This document shows, one piece after another, positions 29,924 through 39,013 of a DNA stretch of 64,000 nucleotides; position 1 is the first letter of the stretch; every line of letters begins with the position of its first letter. The translations under genes and the position numbers were made by a program. Source of the DNA: Methylobacterium sp. WL1 (GTDB taxonomy: Bacteria > Pseudomonadota > Alphaproteobacteria > Rhizobiales > Beijerinckiaceae); NCBI RefSeq assembly GCF_008000895.1, contig NZ_CP042823.1:2498501-2562500 (forward strand), given 5' to 3'. A model generated the notes under the pieces. It saw only the letters and a list, made by a program, of their open reading frames with translations, did not search any database and was not told the origin of the DNA.

Positions 29924-30829
29924 ATGCCCCCCGTCGCGGTTGAGTTCCTGCTGCGCGATCACCTTGCCGACCCGGCCTGCGCCTGGAGCCTCGGTGCCTA
30001 CGGGGCGGTGGCGGCCTTCGCGCGGGATCCGGCCGAGTCCGCCGCGTTCTGCGAGGGTGGCCGGATCGGGCTCGCGACGCCGCGGGGGGCGATCGCCCTC
30101 ACCGCGAGTCCGGATCTGGTGCCGTTCGCCTACGAGACCGGCTTCACCGGCGGGTGGAGCCAAGCGGTCGCCCTGTGCCTGCCCGCTCAAGCCTGTACCA
30201 TGGGCCGCCGCGTCGTGCTGACGGAGCTCGGGCCGGACGAGGCCGCGCTACGGTCGCAGGATCGCGGGGCGATCCTGTTCGATCTCGGCCTCGGGCTCCG
30301 GGCGGTCGATGCCTGCGTGCGGGTGGCCGCTCCCGACCTGATCGACCGTCTGAGAGCCGCGTGCGGACGACCGATCCTCGCGCCCGGCACTGCGATCGGG
30401 GCCCTCCTGATGGAGGCGAGCCCGCATCGGGTTTTCTCGGCCCGCTTCGGCCGGGTCGAGGTCTATACGCCGATCCCGCCGGCCGGCGGCGCAAGCGCAT
30501 CGGGGCCGCACACGCATATCCTGCCCCAGCTCCTGCGGCTCGGCCGGACGCACGCGGCCACCGCACCGATCCCGTCCGGTCTCGTGCCCTGCGCGGCGCT
30601 GCATCCGGCGCACCCGGCCAAGGACGCGACGGGCCGCCGGGCCGGCTTTGACGCCGCCCGCCATGCCGCGTTCGGAAGCCTGCTCGACGCCTGGGGCGAC
30701 CCGGCGCTCACCGCGCTTCGGCGGACGGTGCTGGCCGGCGGCGAACCCGATCCCGTTTCGGCGAATAGCCGTTTCGCCCGATCGGCGATCCGGGCGGCGT
30801 GGGCGCAGGTTGTAGCGATGCGTAGCTGA
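29924..30829 (+). CDS. Conserved-looking protein of unknown function
   Basis: A 301-residue soluble protein with a strong AAGGAGAG ribosome site 5-12 bases before ATG 29924. There is no signal peptide or membrane helix. Features that look constrained include GLATPRGAIALTAS in the N-terminal half, a central RFGRVEVYTPIPPAGG, and the histidine cluster SGPHTHILPQLLRLGRTHA around residues 188-207. I cannot assign a family. It converges with the tubulin-like operon and stands 266 bases after rfbC on the opposite strand. The coding call rests on ribosome site, length and codon pattern. Confidence 0.75.
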   Translation: MPPVAVEFLLRDHLADPACAWSLGAYGAVAAFARDPAESAAFCEGGRIGLATPRGAIALTASPDLVPFAYETGFTGGWSQAVALCLPAQACTMGRRVVLTELGPDEAALRSQDRGAILFDLGLGLRAVDACVRVAAPDLIDRLRAACGRPILAPGTAIGALLMEASPHRVFSARFGRVEVYTPIPPAGGASASGPHTHILPQLLRLGRTHAATAPIPSGLVPCAALHPAHPAKDATGRRAGFDAARHAAFGSLLDAWGDPALTALRRTVLAGGEPDPVSANSRFARSAIRAAWAQVVAMRS

Positions 30830-30983
30830 GCGCCACGGCCCTCATTGCGGGTGGAGGAAAGCTACTTAAGGCCGCGCGCGATTTTAAGACGTGGCGCATC
30901 ACTGAGTTGCTTGGCTGCGCGCGCAAGGTCCGTGTGGCCATGTCACTCCTTCGGCCAGCCACCCGCACAAATCGAAAGTCCTT

Positions 30984-33900
30984 TCAGCGGACCGGAGGTG
31001 GAGGCGGGGGCGGAGCCAGGAGCGGGGCGAGCGCCGGGTGGTCCCCGGCGGCGATCCAGGCGCCTCCCTGCGGGTGGATCTGGGTGGTAGCGCTCAGGGT
31101 GCCTGTGCGCGCCTGCGCGACGAGTTCGGCCAGCGGGAACGGGCCTTCGACCGTGTCTCGGTAGACGTAGAAGAGATTGATCGGCGGTGGCGGCGGGGCG
31201 GGCGCGGCCGGGCTCGCGAGGCGCAGCAGGGCCTCGGTCGTGAAGGCGGCCGGCTCGATCACCCGCTTGTCCACGGCCCGCAGGGCCGGCGGATCGGACG
31301 GGTCGCGGTTGGCCTCTTCGGCCGACACGTCGGAGAGGCTCCCCGAGATCGGTTTGGTCCAGTCCTCGACCCGGGCGAGCAGCGTGTCGAACAACCGGTC
31401 CGGATCCACCGGCAGGCCGCCGGCCTCAACGGCGGCCTGTCGCCAGCGTAGGGCAAGCGACGCCGCGACGGCATTGCCGACGCCGCCGACCCTGGCCTCG
31501 GCGTCGAAGTTCACTGTCTCCCGCCGCGGTGCGTAGGCCCGTTTGGCGGTCCAGGCGAACAGGGCCGCCATCGCGAGGTTCTGGACCGGAGACAGGGCCG
31601 CCTCGGCCTCGGCGAGCTGGGCCTCGATCGCTGCGCGCTGGACCCTGTCGAACAGCTTGCGCCTGAGGGTCCGCTCGGACCCGACGCTGCGCCAGTCGCC
31701 GGGCTCGAACGCGAAGCGCCACAGCCCCGTCTCCGGCGCCCGCTGGAGCAGGCCGAGGCAGACGGCGCGAAGGAACAGCGACAGGGTCTCGCGCAGGGCA
31801 TCCGATTCTTCGGCCGAGGGGGCAACCGGGTCCGGGAAGCGAAGATAGTCCTTGTGATTGTGGAGCGGAATCGCGTCGAGGCGGTCCAGCTCCTGCGCGT
31901 AGGCGGTCCGCCAATCGCGGCGTAGGGGACCGAGCACGTCGAGCGGTACGCCCGACAGCTCGCAGTAGCAGACGATGCGGCCCCGCTGGCTCGATTCGAG
32001 AAAGCCGATCTCTCCGGCGCCCAGCACCGGCGGCAGGCTCGCCCGCAGGATCGGGCCGAATTCCGCCTGGAAGGCACGCGAGCCTTCCACCGCCAGGATC
32101 GTCTTGAACTGGTCGCCGCCCGGGCTGAAGGCGTCGAACCGCGCGTAGATCCACGGCATGCAGCGCAGCAGCATCAGCTCCAGCGTCTCGCGCTGCTTTG
32201 CGGGCGGCAATTCGCGCAGGGCGTCGAGCGCCGACGGGATGCGGGCGCGGTGCGGCCCGAGTCGGCACCGGGCCATCTCGCGCACGGCGTTGAGCAGGTC
32301 GGCCCGGGGCTCCTCCTCGCGCAGCAGCGCGAAGATCGCGCGTGACCCGCCATAGGCGCGGAATGCCTCGCGGGCCCAGGCGAGCTGCTCGGCCGGGGCG
32401 ACCGCGATCTTGTCCGGTAGGTCGCCGGAGGGCAGGACCAGGAAGGTACCGCCCGAGGGGCGCTCGATGGCGTTGCGGATCTCGGCGATGTCGAGGCGCA
32501 GCTCGCGCATCAGTCGACCCACATCCTCGTGGCCCTGGTTCAGGGCGCCGAGCAGGCCGTCGTAGCGGGCGGCGCCGGTCTCCGGGTCGCGCCCGGTCCG
32601 GGCGCCGAGGCTGGCCGAGACCCGGCGCAGCAGCTCGGCCCCCTCCCGGGCGGCCACGGCGCGGATGCGCAGGACGCAGGAGCCCCGCAGATCCTCCCGG
32701 GCCTGTTCCAGGTAGCGCTCGGCGTCGCGCCGGTGCGAGAAGATCAAGCCTGGGCGGACCTGATCGAGCCGGCTCAGCGAGGCGGAGAAGTGCTCGGCCA
32801 GCATCTCGTCGGCGAGGCGAGCGTAGGTGTCGGCGGCGGCGGTGAGCCGGGCGAGCGCGCCGCCATCGGCCTCGATCAGGTCCTTGACGCCCTCGATCAA
32901 CGCCCGCGCGTAGTCGAGGCCGCCACGCTCCTGGTCGTCGAGGAGGCGATAGAACGCGGCCGGCAGAGCGCCGTCCCGGTCGGAGAGCCAGGCCGCCTCG
33001 AGCTTGGCGCGCACGTCCAGCACCTCGGCGCCGCGGGGACCGTAGGCGGCGCCCGAGCCGGTGCGGCCCAGGATGTCGTCGCGCAGGCGCTCGGCTGCCT
33101 TGCGCAGGTTCGGCGCCCAGTCCCTGGGGCTGGCGATCTCGGCCTTGATCGCGTCCACCGCCTCCTCGACGCCGAGCGCCACCGATTCCTGGATCGACGA
33201 GCCGTCCGCCCGCTGCAGCAGCGTGCCGACGAGGTCGTATTCGGGGATGCCGGGCGGCGCCGGCTGGAGCACCCTCGGAAACGCTTCGAAGGCGGAGAAG
33301 CGCAGGGCGAGCCGGTCGGCGGCGAAGCGGTCGCGCTCCTCCACGGTGGGGATGTTGCGCTCCGCCGAACGCTCCCCTTGCCCGCGGGCGACGCCGAAGA
33401 ACGCCTCCACCATGCCGAGGCCCGCCCTGGCGGCGTGCTCCTCGAACTCGAGGCTGCCGCGGGTGGCGAGAACCGCCTGGCCCAGGGCCGAGTAGTTCAG
33501 CGAGAACAGGGCGGCACGGCCGGCGCGGTCCGGGCTCGGCGGCGCCCATTTGCGCATCTTGTGCTGGGTCTGGTTGACCCCGGTGGAGCGCTTGCGGCCG
33601 GAGAATTCGGAATTGCCGAAATCCTCGAACAGCACGTCCGCCATCATGTCGTAGAGGTCGCCGATCGCGCCTGTGCGCTGATCGGCGAGGTTCTGGGTGT
33701 CGAACAGGTAGACGTCGCTGAACGGCCGCTCGACCCCCCGGGAGACCCGAGCGTGGTCGCCCCAGCTCTCGACATAGGGCGGCTCCGGATTGCCCCGCAT
33801 GGCGTATTCGAGTTCGGACAGGGTGGCCACGCCGTTGGCGAAGACCCGGTCCTTGTTGGCCCCGACATAGCCCGAGGGCAGGACCAGGAAGAGGTCGACC

Positions 33901-34547
33901 GCGTCCGGGCGCTTGGGCGTCTCCAGCGAGGAGATCGCGTAGCCGGCATCGATCACCGCCCCCGAGCCGGTGCCGCCGGCAACCGACGCCACCACGACGA
34001 CGCGCAGGTCGGTTGAGGTGTCGAGGCCCAGCGCGCGCAACTGCGCCTCGTTCGAGACGTTGGCGAGCACCGCGCCGGCCTTGGCGGTGAGCCGGCCGGT
34101 GAAATTGCGGACCTCGTCGAAGAACAGCAGCCGCGCGATGGCGCGGATCTGGCCCGCACCCTTCGAGGCGTCGATGCGCGACAGGTCCCGAGCGGGAAGC
34201 CAGGAATCGATGTGCGGATAGCTGCGCCGCTCGGCCTGGTAGCGAGCGAGGTTGACGGCCTTCTGCAGGGTCTCGCCCTCGCGGAACGCGACCTTGGCCG
34301 AGAGCGTGTCGGTGGCCGCCGCCCGGCCGGCCTCGCGGGCCTCCAGGGTGTCGGTGTCGAAATACAGGAAGGACGCCGCCGGAAACTGGTCGAGGGCGCT
34401 GATCCGCGTCCCGTTCCAGTCGGCCTGGAGGATCCGGCGACGCAGGCGCAGCAGCACCTCCATGCCGGTGCCGCCAAGCGCCACGAACACGGTCGGGCGG
34501 ACCTTCAGAAGCGTTTCGGTCTCGGCGGCGGGCCGGGCATCAGCCAT
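30984..34547 (-). CDS. Large tubulin/FtsZ-superfamily protein with C-terminal GYF-2-like domain
   Basis: A 1187-residue protein. Residues about 15-330 fit the tubulin-like (Tubulin_2) family: VFVALGGTGMEVLLRL (20-34), YFDTDTLEA (62-70), and the nucleotide loop SVAGGTGSGAVIDAG (188-202), matching the tubulin/FtsZ GGGTGS signature. The middle 700 residues are helical with no domain I recognise. A proline linker near 1110-1123 leads to a GYF-2-like module (1126-1178; YVYRDTVEGPFPLAELV, then GAWIAAGDHP) that may bind proline-rich peptides. Last gene of a four-gene operon, 4 bases after a small membrane protein. Probably GTP-binding and membrane-recruited; polymer formation is not shown. Confidence 0.85.
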   Translation of the reverse strand: MADARPAAETETLLKVRPTVFVALGGTGMEVLLRLRRRILQADWNGTRISALDQFPAASFLYFDTDTLEAREAGRAAATDTLSAKVAFREGETLQKAVNLARYQAERRSYPHIDSWLPARDLSRIDASKGAGQIRAIARLLFFDEVRNFTGRLTAKAGAVLANVSNEAQLRALGLDTSTDLRVVVVASVAGGTGSGAVIDAGYAISSLETPKRPDAVDLFLVLPSGYVGANKDRVFANGVATLSELEYAMRGNPEPPYVESWGDHARVSRGVERPFSDVYLFDTQNLADQRTGAIGDLYDMMADVLFEDFGNSEFSGRKRSTGVNQTQHKMRKWAPPSPDRAGRAALFSLNYSALGQAVLATRGSLEFEEHAARAGLGMVEAFFGVARGQGERSAERNIPTVEERDRFAADRLALRFSAFEAFPRVLQPAPPGIPEYDLVGTLLQRADGSSIQESVALGVEEAVDAIKAEIASPRDWAPNLRKAAERLRDDILGRTGSGAAYGPRGAEVLDVRAKLEAAWLSDRDGALPAAFYRLLDDQERGGLDYARALIEGVKDLIEADGGALARLTAAADTYARLADEMLAEHFSASLSRLDQVRPGLIFSHRRDAERYLEQAREDLRGSCVLRIRAVAAREGAELLRRVSASLGARTGRDPETGAARYDGLLGALNQGHEDVGRLMRELRLDIAEIRNAIERPSGGTFLVLPSGDLPDKIAVAPAEQLAWAREAFRAYGGSRAIFALLREEEPRADLLNAVREMARCRLGPHRARIPSALDALRELPPAKQRETLELMLLRCMPWIYARFDAFSPGGDQFKTILAVEGSRAFQAEFGPILRASLPPVLGAGEIGFLESSQRGRIVCYCELSGVPLDVLGPLRRDWRTAYAQELDRLDAIPLHNHKDYLRFPDPVAPSAEESDALRETLSLFLRAVCLGLLQRAPETGLWRFAFEPGDWRSVGSERTLRRKLFDRVQRAAIEAQLAEAEAALSPVQNLAMAALFAWTAKRAYAPRRETVNFDAEARVGGVGNAVAASLALRWRQAAVEAGGLPVDPDRLFDTLLARVEDWTKPISGSLSDVSAEEANRDPSDPPALRAVDKRVIEPAAFTTEALLRLASPAAPAPPPPPINLFYVYRDTVEGPFPLAELVAQARTGTLSATTQIHPQGGAWIAAGDHPALAPLLAPPPPPPPVR

Positions 34548-34551
34548 GGTC

Positions 34552-35040
34552 TCAGCGCCTCCGGTCGGGTGCGCGCAGGAACAGCACCAGGGCGGCGCCG
34601 AACAGCACGATGCAGAGCGCGAAGCCGCCCGCCAGCCCCGCCCAGGCCTGCCACAGCCGGCCGACCGTGGCGCTCACCAGGATCGACGCGGTGAGCATCA
34701 GCGCCGAGAACAGCATCCAGCTCGCGCCGTTGGCGGCGTCCAGCGTCGCGCGGCGGTTGATCAGGTGGGCGCGCACGCCCTGGCGGACGAACAGGAACAG
34801 CAGCGCCAGCACCACCAGCGCGGCGGCGCCGAGCGCGAGTTCTGTGGTGGTCGGCCCCCGTTCGAGCCCGCTGAACGGGTTCGCCGCGGTGCTGGATTGG
34901 GCCGGCGGCGGCACGGTCTGGAGCGGATCGGCTTGCGGGGCCGGGTTCTGCGGGGCGGGAATGGTGAAATCCTGGCCCGTCCGGGCCTGGACGCGGACGA
35001 TCCCGGATGGCCCAACGCCATCGCGATACAAAAACATCAT
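34552..35040 (-). CDS. Three-helix membrane protein of the tubulin-like operon
   Basis: A 162-residue protein with no family I can name. ATG 35040 overlaps the stop of the VWA-like gene as ATGA, which sets the start. Residues 1-30 (MMFLYRDGVGPSGIVRVQAR) are followed by a Pro/Gln-rich linker (30-55) and membrane helices at about 67-85, 107-127 and 134-155, ending in RRR. The proline-rich linker is a conceivable ligand for the GYF-2-like domain of the next protein. It probably anchors the tubulin-like protein at the membrane; this is inferred from gene order only. Confidence 0.75.
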   Translation of the reverse strand: MMFLYRDGVGPSGIVRVQARTGQDFTIPAPQNPAPQADPLQTVPPPAQSSTAANPFSGLERGPTTTELALGAAALVVLALLFLFVRQGVRAHLINRRATLDAANGASWMLFSALMLTASILVSATVGRLWQAWAGLAGGFALCIVLFGAALVLFLRAPDRRR

Positions 35041-36572
35041 GCGCCGGTTCCGGGCTCCTGGAGACGGGTTGCTCGGGCCGGCCCCCACAGGCCCGCCCGC
35101 ACCTGCCAGCGGCTGCCGTCCGGGGCACGGACGGTCTGGGCCCGGTACGGCCTGAGGCTCACCCGCTTCTGGACGGTGCCGAGCGTCACGGTGTGCTGCC
35201 TTGCCCGGGTAGCGGCCACCGCCCCGAGGCCGGCAGCGGCAGCGAGTCCCAGGGCAGCCGCGGCGGCAGCGATGAGCGGCCAGGGCGAGAACGCCGCCTC
35301 GATCCGCACCGGCAGACTCACCGAGGCTTCCGAGACTCCGCGATAGTCGCGGAACAGGCCGGGCAGCCGGCCCTCCACGACGCTCGCATCCCCAACCGGC
35401 CCGCCCATCTGGTCTCCGGACAACAATCCGCTGCCGAAGATCGGCCGCACCCGTTCCAGGAAGGCCGGATCCAGCGCCAGGCGCAAGTCCGCCAGCCGCA
35501 GAGTCAGGGTGCCATCCACGGTGCGGCCGTCGGACACCAGACCGGCGAGGCCGACCGGACGCGGGATCGGCGGCAGGGTCAGGACCACCGCGAGCGGCCC
35601 GCTCTCGGCCTGGGGCGCCAGGTCGGTGATGTCGGACGGCGAGACCGCCGCCTGGGCCAGCCCAGTCCCGGCCCCCTCTTCGTTCCAGCGCAGCGCCAGC
35701 CGGGCGGCCGCGACCCGCTGCGGATAGAGGCCGTTCCCCAGGTGGGCGGTGAGCCGCAGGACCGTCCCCGCCGCCGCGTCGGCCCCGCGCACTACCAGCA
35801 CGCCGTTCTCCAGCCCAGCCTGCAACCCTCCGGCGTCGAGGCGGTCGAAGCGCAGCGTCAGGCCGCCGGCCAGCACCGGCTTCAAGCTCACCGGCGGATG
35901 ATTGAACAGGGCCTTCAGTCCGGGTGTGGCCAAGGCGGCCTCGAGCGCCCGGCCCCCGGCCGCGCCGTAGCCGATGCCGTAGATGACGAAGCCGCCGTCC
36001 GAGAAGTTGCGACCCTTCAGGGGCATCCGAACCGGGTAGGCGACGATCCGGCTGATCGCGTCGGACCCGCGCAGCGCCGCGTAGAAAGCGGCGGTGTTGC
36101 GCTCGATCTCAGCGCTGTTGCCCGGGGAGTTCTTGTTGTTGGTGACCATCCAGATCACCCCGTCCCGGCCGCGCAGGCCGATGCGGATCGCGCCGAGCAG
36201 CGCGCCGTTGAAGTCGGCATCGGCATAGGCGCCGCCACCGGCCTTGCGCGGCAGTTCGATCGCCGCGACAGCAGCCCGGACCCGGGCGGAATTGTAGGCC
36301 CCCTCATACAGGATCCGCGGCGAGGGCCGTCCAGGCACCTGTCCGTCCTGGTCGAAGGTCGCCACCGCCACGTCGGCCCCCGGGACCCGGGCCGCGGATG
36401 CCACAAGGGCTTCGACGAGGGGCCGGAACTGAGAGCCCTCGGCGGTCAGGAACGGCTCCATCCAACCGGAATCCTGCACCAGGAAGACCTGCCGCACCGG
36501 CGCATCGGCCAGGGCGCGTCCACCGAGCAAGAGAGCGAGCATCAGCAAGGCCCGCAGGGGCGCCCGGCTCAT
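35037..36572 (-). CDS. Secreted, membrane-anchored von Willebrand A-like protein
   Basis: A 511-residue protein from ATG 36572 (ATGA overlap with the upstream gene). Signal peptide at residues 1-22 (LRALLMLALLLGGRALA). Residues about 27-240 look like a VWA fold: first strand and altered metal site RQVFLVQDSGWMEP (28-40), ADVAVATFDQDG (67-77), and strand VIWMVTNNKN (139-148). The canonical DxSxS is replaced by DSGWM. After beta-rich segments a membrane helix lies at about 429-456, then a 55-residue basic tail predicted to be cytoplasmic. It could pass a periplasmic signal to the membrane and tubulin-like partners. Confidence 0.75.
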   Translation of the reverse strand: MSRAPLRALLMLALLLGGRALADAPVRQVFLVQDSGWMEPFLTAEGSQFRPLVEALVASAARVPGADVAVATFDQDGQVPGRPSPRILYEGAYNSARVRAAVAAIELPRKAGGGAYADADFNGALLGAIRIGLRGRDGVIWMVTNNKNSPGNSAEIERNTAAFYAALRGSDAISRIVAYPVRMPLKGRNFSDGGFVIYGIGYGAAGGRALEAALATPGLKALFNHPPVSLKPVLAGGLTLRFDRLDAGGLQAGLENGVLVVRGADAAAGTVLRLTAHLGNGLYPQRVAAARLALRWNEEGAGTGLAQAAVSPSDITDLAPQAESGPLAVVLTLPPIPRPVGLAGLVSDGRTVDGTLTLRLADLRLALDPAFLERVRPIFGSGLLSGDQMGGPVGDASVVEGRLPGLFRDYRGVSEASVSLPVRIEAAFSPWPLIAAAAAALGLAAAAGLGAVAATRARQHTVTLGTVQKRVSLRPYRAQTVRAPDGSRWQVRAGLWGPARATRLQEPGTGA

Positions 36573-37933
36573 GATGCGCGCAGCCGCAGGGCGTGGCAGC
36601 GGCATTCCGACCGGCTCCACAGGTACAGCATGCCATCGTGCAGCAGCGCCCGCGCATCGCCGATCCGCGACACCGCCAGACCCACCGGCAGCCGGCGCAG
36701 GCCGGCCCCGTGGGCGTGGTGGAGCACGTGCCCGGCCACGGGCGCCGGTAGGCTCTCGCCGCGCAAGAAGCCCCCGCGCGGGCCGGGAATGTCGAGGGCG
36801 AGCAGGATCGTGTCGCGGGTCATCGCCAGCCGCGGCACCAGCAAGTTGCCGGCATGGGCGCCAAGGTTGAGCGTTTCCTCGGAGGCCTGCCAGGGCACAT
36901 CGAACCGCTCCGCGCCGGCATAGGTGCAAGGTCCCGCCGCGAGATGCGGCCCGTCGAGACCGTGGAGACCTGGATCCGGTGCCAGGGCGGCGACGTGGTA
37001 GCGGCCCGCGACCATGCCGAGTTGATGGTGCAAATCGGCCCGGTCGCGCCAGGGGGCTTGGGCGACCACCGGCGCGAAGCCGTCCGGCCAGGGCGTGACC
37101 CGGGTGTCGTCATCGAGCGTCCGGCAGGCGACAAACCCATCCGGACCCGTCCAGAACGAATCGCCGAGCCGGTTCATCCAGGGGCCAGCGAAGTCCGCAT
37201 CCGGCGCGGGGGCGTCGAGGTCGTGCAGCACGAGGACGTTCGATGCGGCCGCTATGCGGCACAGAACGAGACGTCCATGCCGCTCGCCCAGGGCGAGGAT
37301 GTCCCCGCCCCGCCAGCACGGCGCGGATCGGAAGCGCAGGCCCGGCATCCGGGCCTCGGCATGGTCGGAGTGGGGCCCGAGCTGCGGCAGTCGCACGCCG
37401 ACCAGCGCATCGGCGGTGGCATAGGCGATACCCCGGCGGCCCGCCGTCAGGCCCGACCCCACCGGTGCCGGGGGCAGCCGTCCGAGGCCGACGAACCTGC
37501 TTCCGTCCCAGCCCTCGAACGCGCCCAGATTCTCCTGAAACAGGTAGAGCGCGGCCGGATGCCCGGCCCGGATCAGAAGGGGTACGCCGCTCGGCAGCGG
37601 CACCTCAAAGACGCTCTCAGCCGCGACGTCGAGGATCTCCGGGGCCGGCACCGGAACCGGCGGCCCCAGGGCCGCGCCGGTCCCGGGAGCGTACGCGAAC
37701 GCGGCCGGGAACGGCCAACCCTCCCCATCCCGGCGGATGCCGAGATGGGCGATCCGGGCATCCCCGGCGGCGAGTGTGACCCCCGCGACCTCGGCCGCCA
37801 CCGGCCGGCCGCCCGTGAAGCGCCAGAGCTGGCGACCGGGGAGGCTCGTGAGACGCGGGTCCGGATTGATCGGCCAGACGCCCTCCGGTGCGGTACGGGC
37901 GAGCGGCGATGGGTCGTCCAAGCTCACAGGCAC
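36569..37933 (-). CDS. Possible beta-propeller protein, first gene of the tubulin-like operon
   Basis: A 454-residue soluble protein starting at GTG 37933; nearby ATG codons run into stops. It has no signal peptide. The sequence is rich in short strands separated by turns (RGIAYATADALVGVRLP, GGDILALGERHGRLVLCRI, GDARALLHDGMLYLWSR), the pattern of a beta-propeller, but I see no strict repeat or WD/kelch signature. It leads the operon and overlaps the VWA-like gene by four bases. The fold call is inference; function unknown. Confidence 0.65.
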   Translation of the reverse strand: MPVSLDDPSPLARTAPEGVWPINPDPRLTSLPGRQLWRFTGGRPVAAEVAGVTLAAGDARIAHLGIRRDGEGWPFPAAFAYAPGTGAALGPPVPVPAPEILDVAAESVFEVPLPSGVPLLIRAGHPAALYLFQENLGAFEGWDGSRFVGLGRLPPAPVGSGLTAGRRGIAYATADALVGVRLPQLGPHSDHAEARMPGLRFRSAPCWRGGDILALGERHGRLVLCRIAAASNVLVLHDLDAPAPDADFAGPWMNRLGDSFWTGPDGFVACRTLDDDTRVTPWPDGFAPVVAQAPWRDRADLHHQLGMVAGRYHVAALAPDPGLHGLDGPHLAAGPCTYAGAERFDVPWQASEETLNLGAHAGNLLVPRLAMTRDTILLALDIPGPRGGFLRGESLPAPVAGHVLHHAHGAGLRRLPVGLAVSRIGDARALLHDGMLYLWSRSECRCHALRLRAS

Positions 37934-38084
37934 CGGTCCATGGATGGGAAAGCGACGGGATCGTTCCCGATTTTTCGCGGGATGGGAAGGGCGTGCGGGA
38001 AAGGCGCGTGCATGTCACTGATCGAGGACGGATCCCCGGACATCCGAGCCCGTCAGGACGCGGGAGCGCAGCGCATCGTATTCG

Positions 38085-38987
38085 TCACAGTTCAGCTGCC
38101 GCATCCGGGTCCAGCCAGCGCCATCCAGTCCCCATCTGGTGACGGAACCATGTGACCTGCCGCTTGGCGTAGGCCCGCGTGTCGGCCTGGCCCCGGGCGA
38201 TCGCGGCCTCAAGATCCAATGCCCCGTCGAGATGGGCGATCAGTCCCGGCACACCGTGAGCGCGCATCACCGGAAGCATGGGATCGAGCTTGCGGGCGCG
38301 CAGGCGAGAAACCTCGTCCAGGGCTCCTTCGGCGACCATCGTGCGGAAGCGGGCGTCGATACGGGTGCGCAGGACCGTGCGGTCAGGCGCCAGAAAAAGC
38401 CTCTCGAGGCTTTGGCCGGCCAGCGGCCCAGGCACGGGGTCGCCGTAAAAACTGGCGATTGGGCGGCCGGTGGCCAAAAAGATCTCCAGGGCACGCATCA
38501 CCCGCATCCGGTCGCTCGGGCGCAGGCGCATCGCGCCGTCGGGGTCATGACGGGCGAGATCGGCGTGCAGGGCCTCGGTCGGGCGGCCCTCGGCCTCGCT
38601 GCGCACCTGCATGCGTACCGCCTCCGGCACCGGTGGCAACTCCGAAAACCCCTGTTCCAGGGCCCGAAAATACAGGCCGGTGCCGCCGACGAAGATCGGC
38701 AGCCGGCCGTCGAGCGTCGCCAGGAGGGCGGCGGCATCCCGGGAGAACTGCCCCGCCGAGTAGTTCACGGCCCCGTCGACATGGCCGTAGAGCCGGTGGG
38801 GCACCCGCGCCTCCTCGTCGGGGGCGGGCCGGGCGGTGAGCCGGCGCAGGTCGCCGTAGACCTGCATGGAATCGGTGTTGATCACGACGCCGCCGTGGCG
38901 CTGCGCCAGCCGGGCGGCCAGCGCTGACTTGCCCGACGCGGTAGGCCCTGCGATGAGGATCGCCGCCGGGCGCCCCCCGGCCTCCAT
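38085..38987 (-). CDS. miaA: tRNA dimethylallyltransferase
   Basis: Adds the dimethylallyl group to A37 of tRNAs reading UNN codons. From ATG 38987 the protein has 300 residues, with the P-loop [42 protein letters not shown], and the C-terminal [12 protein letters not shown] motif, all standard for MiaA. A TTG start at 39038 would add 17 residues and overlap serB's start region, so I reject it. It diverges from serB with 26 bases between the starts. Confidence 0.95.
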   Translation of the reverse strand: MEAGGRPAAILIAGPTASGKSALAARLAQRHGGVVINTDSMQVYGDLRRLTARPAPDEEARVPHRLYGHVDGAVNYSAGQFSRDAAALLATLDGRLPIFVGGTGLYFRALEQGFSELPPVPEAVRMQVRSEAEGRPTEALHADLARHDPDGAMRLRPSDRMRVMRALEIFLATGRPIASFYGDPVPGPLAGQSLERLFLAPDRTVLRTRIDARFRTMVAEGALDEVSRLRARKLDPMLPVMRAHGVPGLIAHLDGALDLEAAIARGQADTRAYAKRQVTWFRHQMGTGWRWLDPDAAAEL

Positions 38988-39013
38988 CCGGTCTGGCAAG
39001 GCGAAACTCCACG

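Noticed and set aside
32529..34016. Plus-strand open frame of 495 codons opposite the tubulin-like gene
   Set aside because: Antisense shadow of a gene with clear motifs; composition is low complexity.
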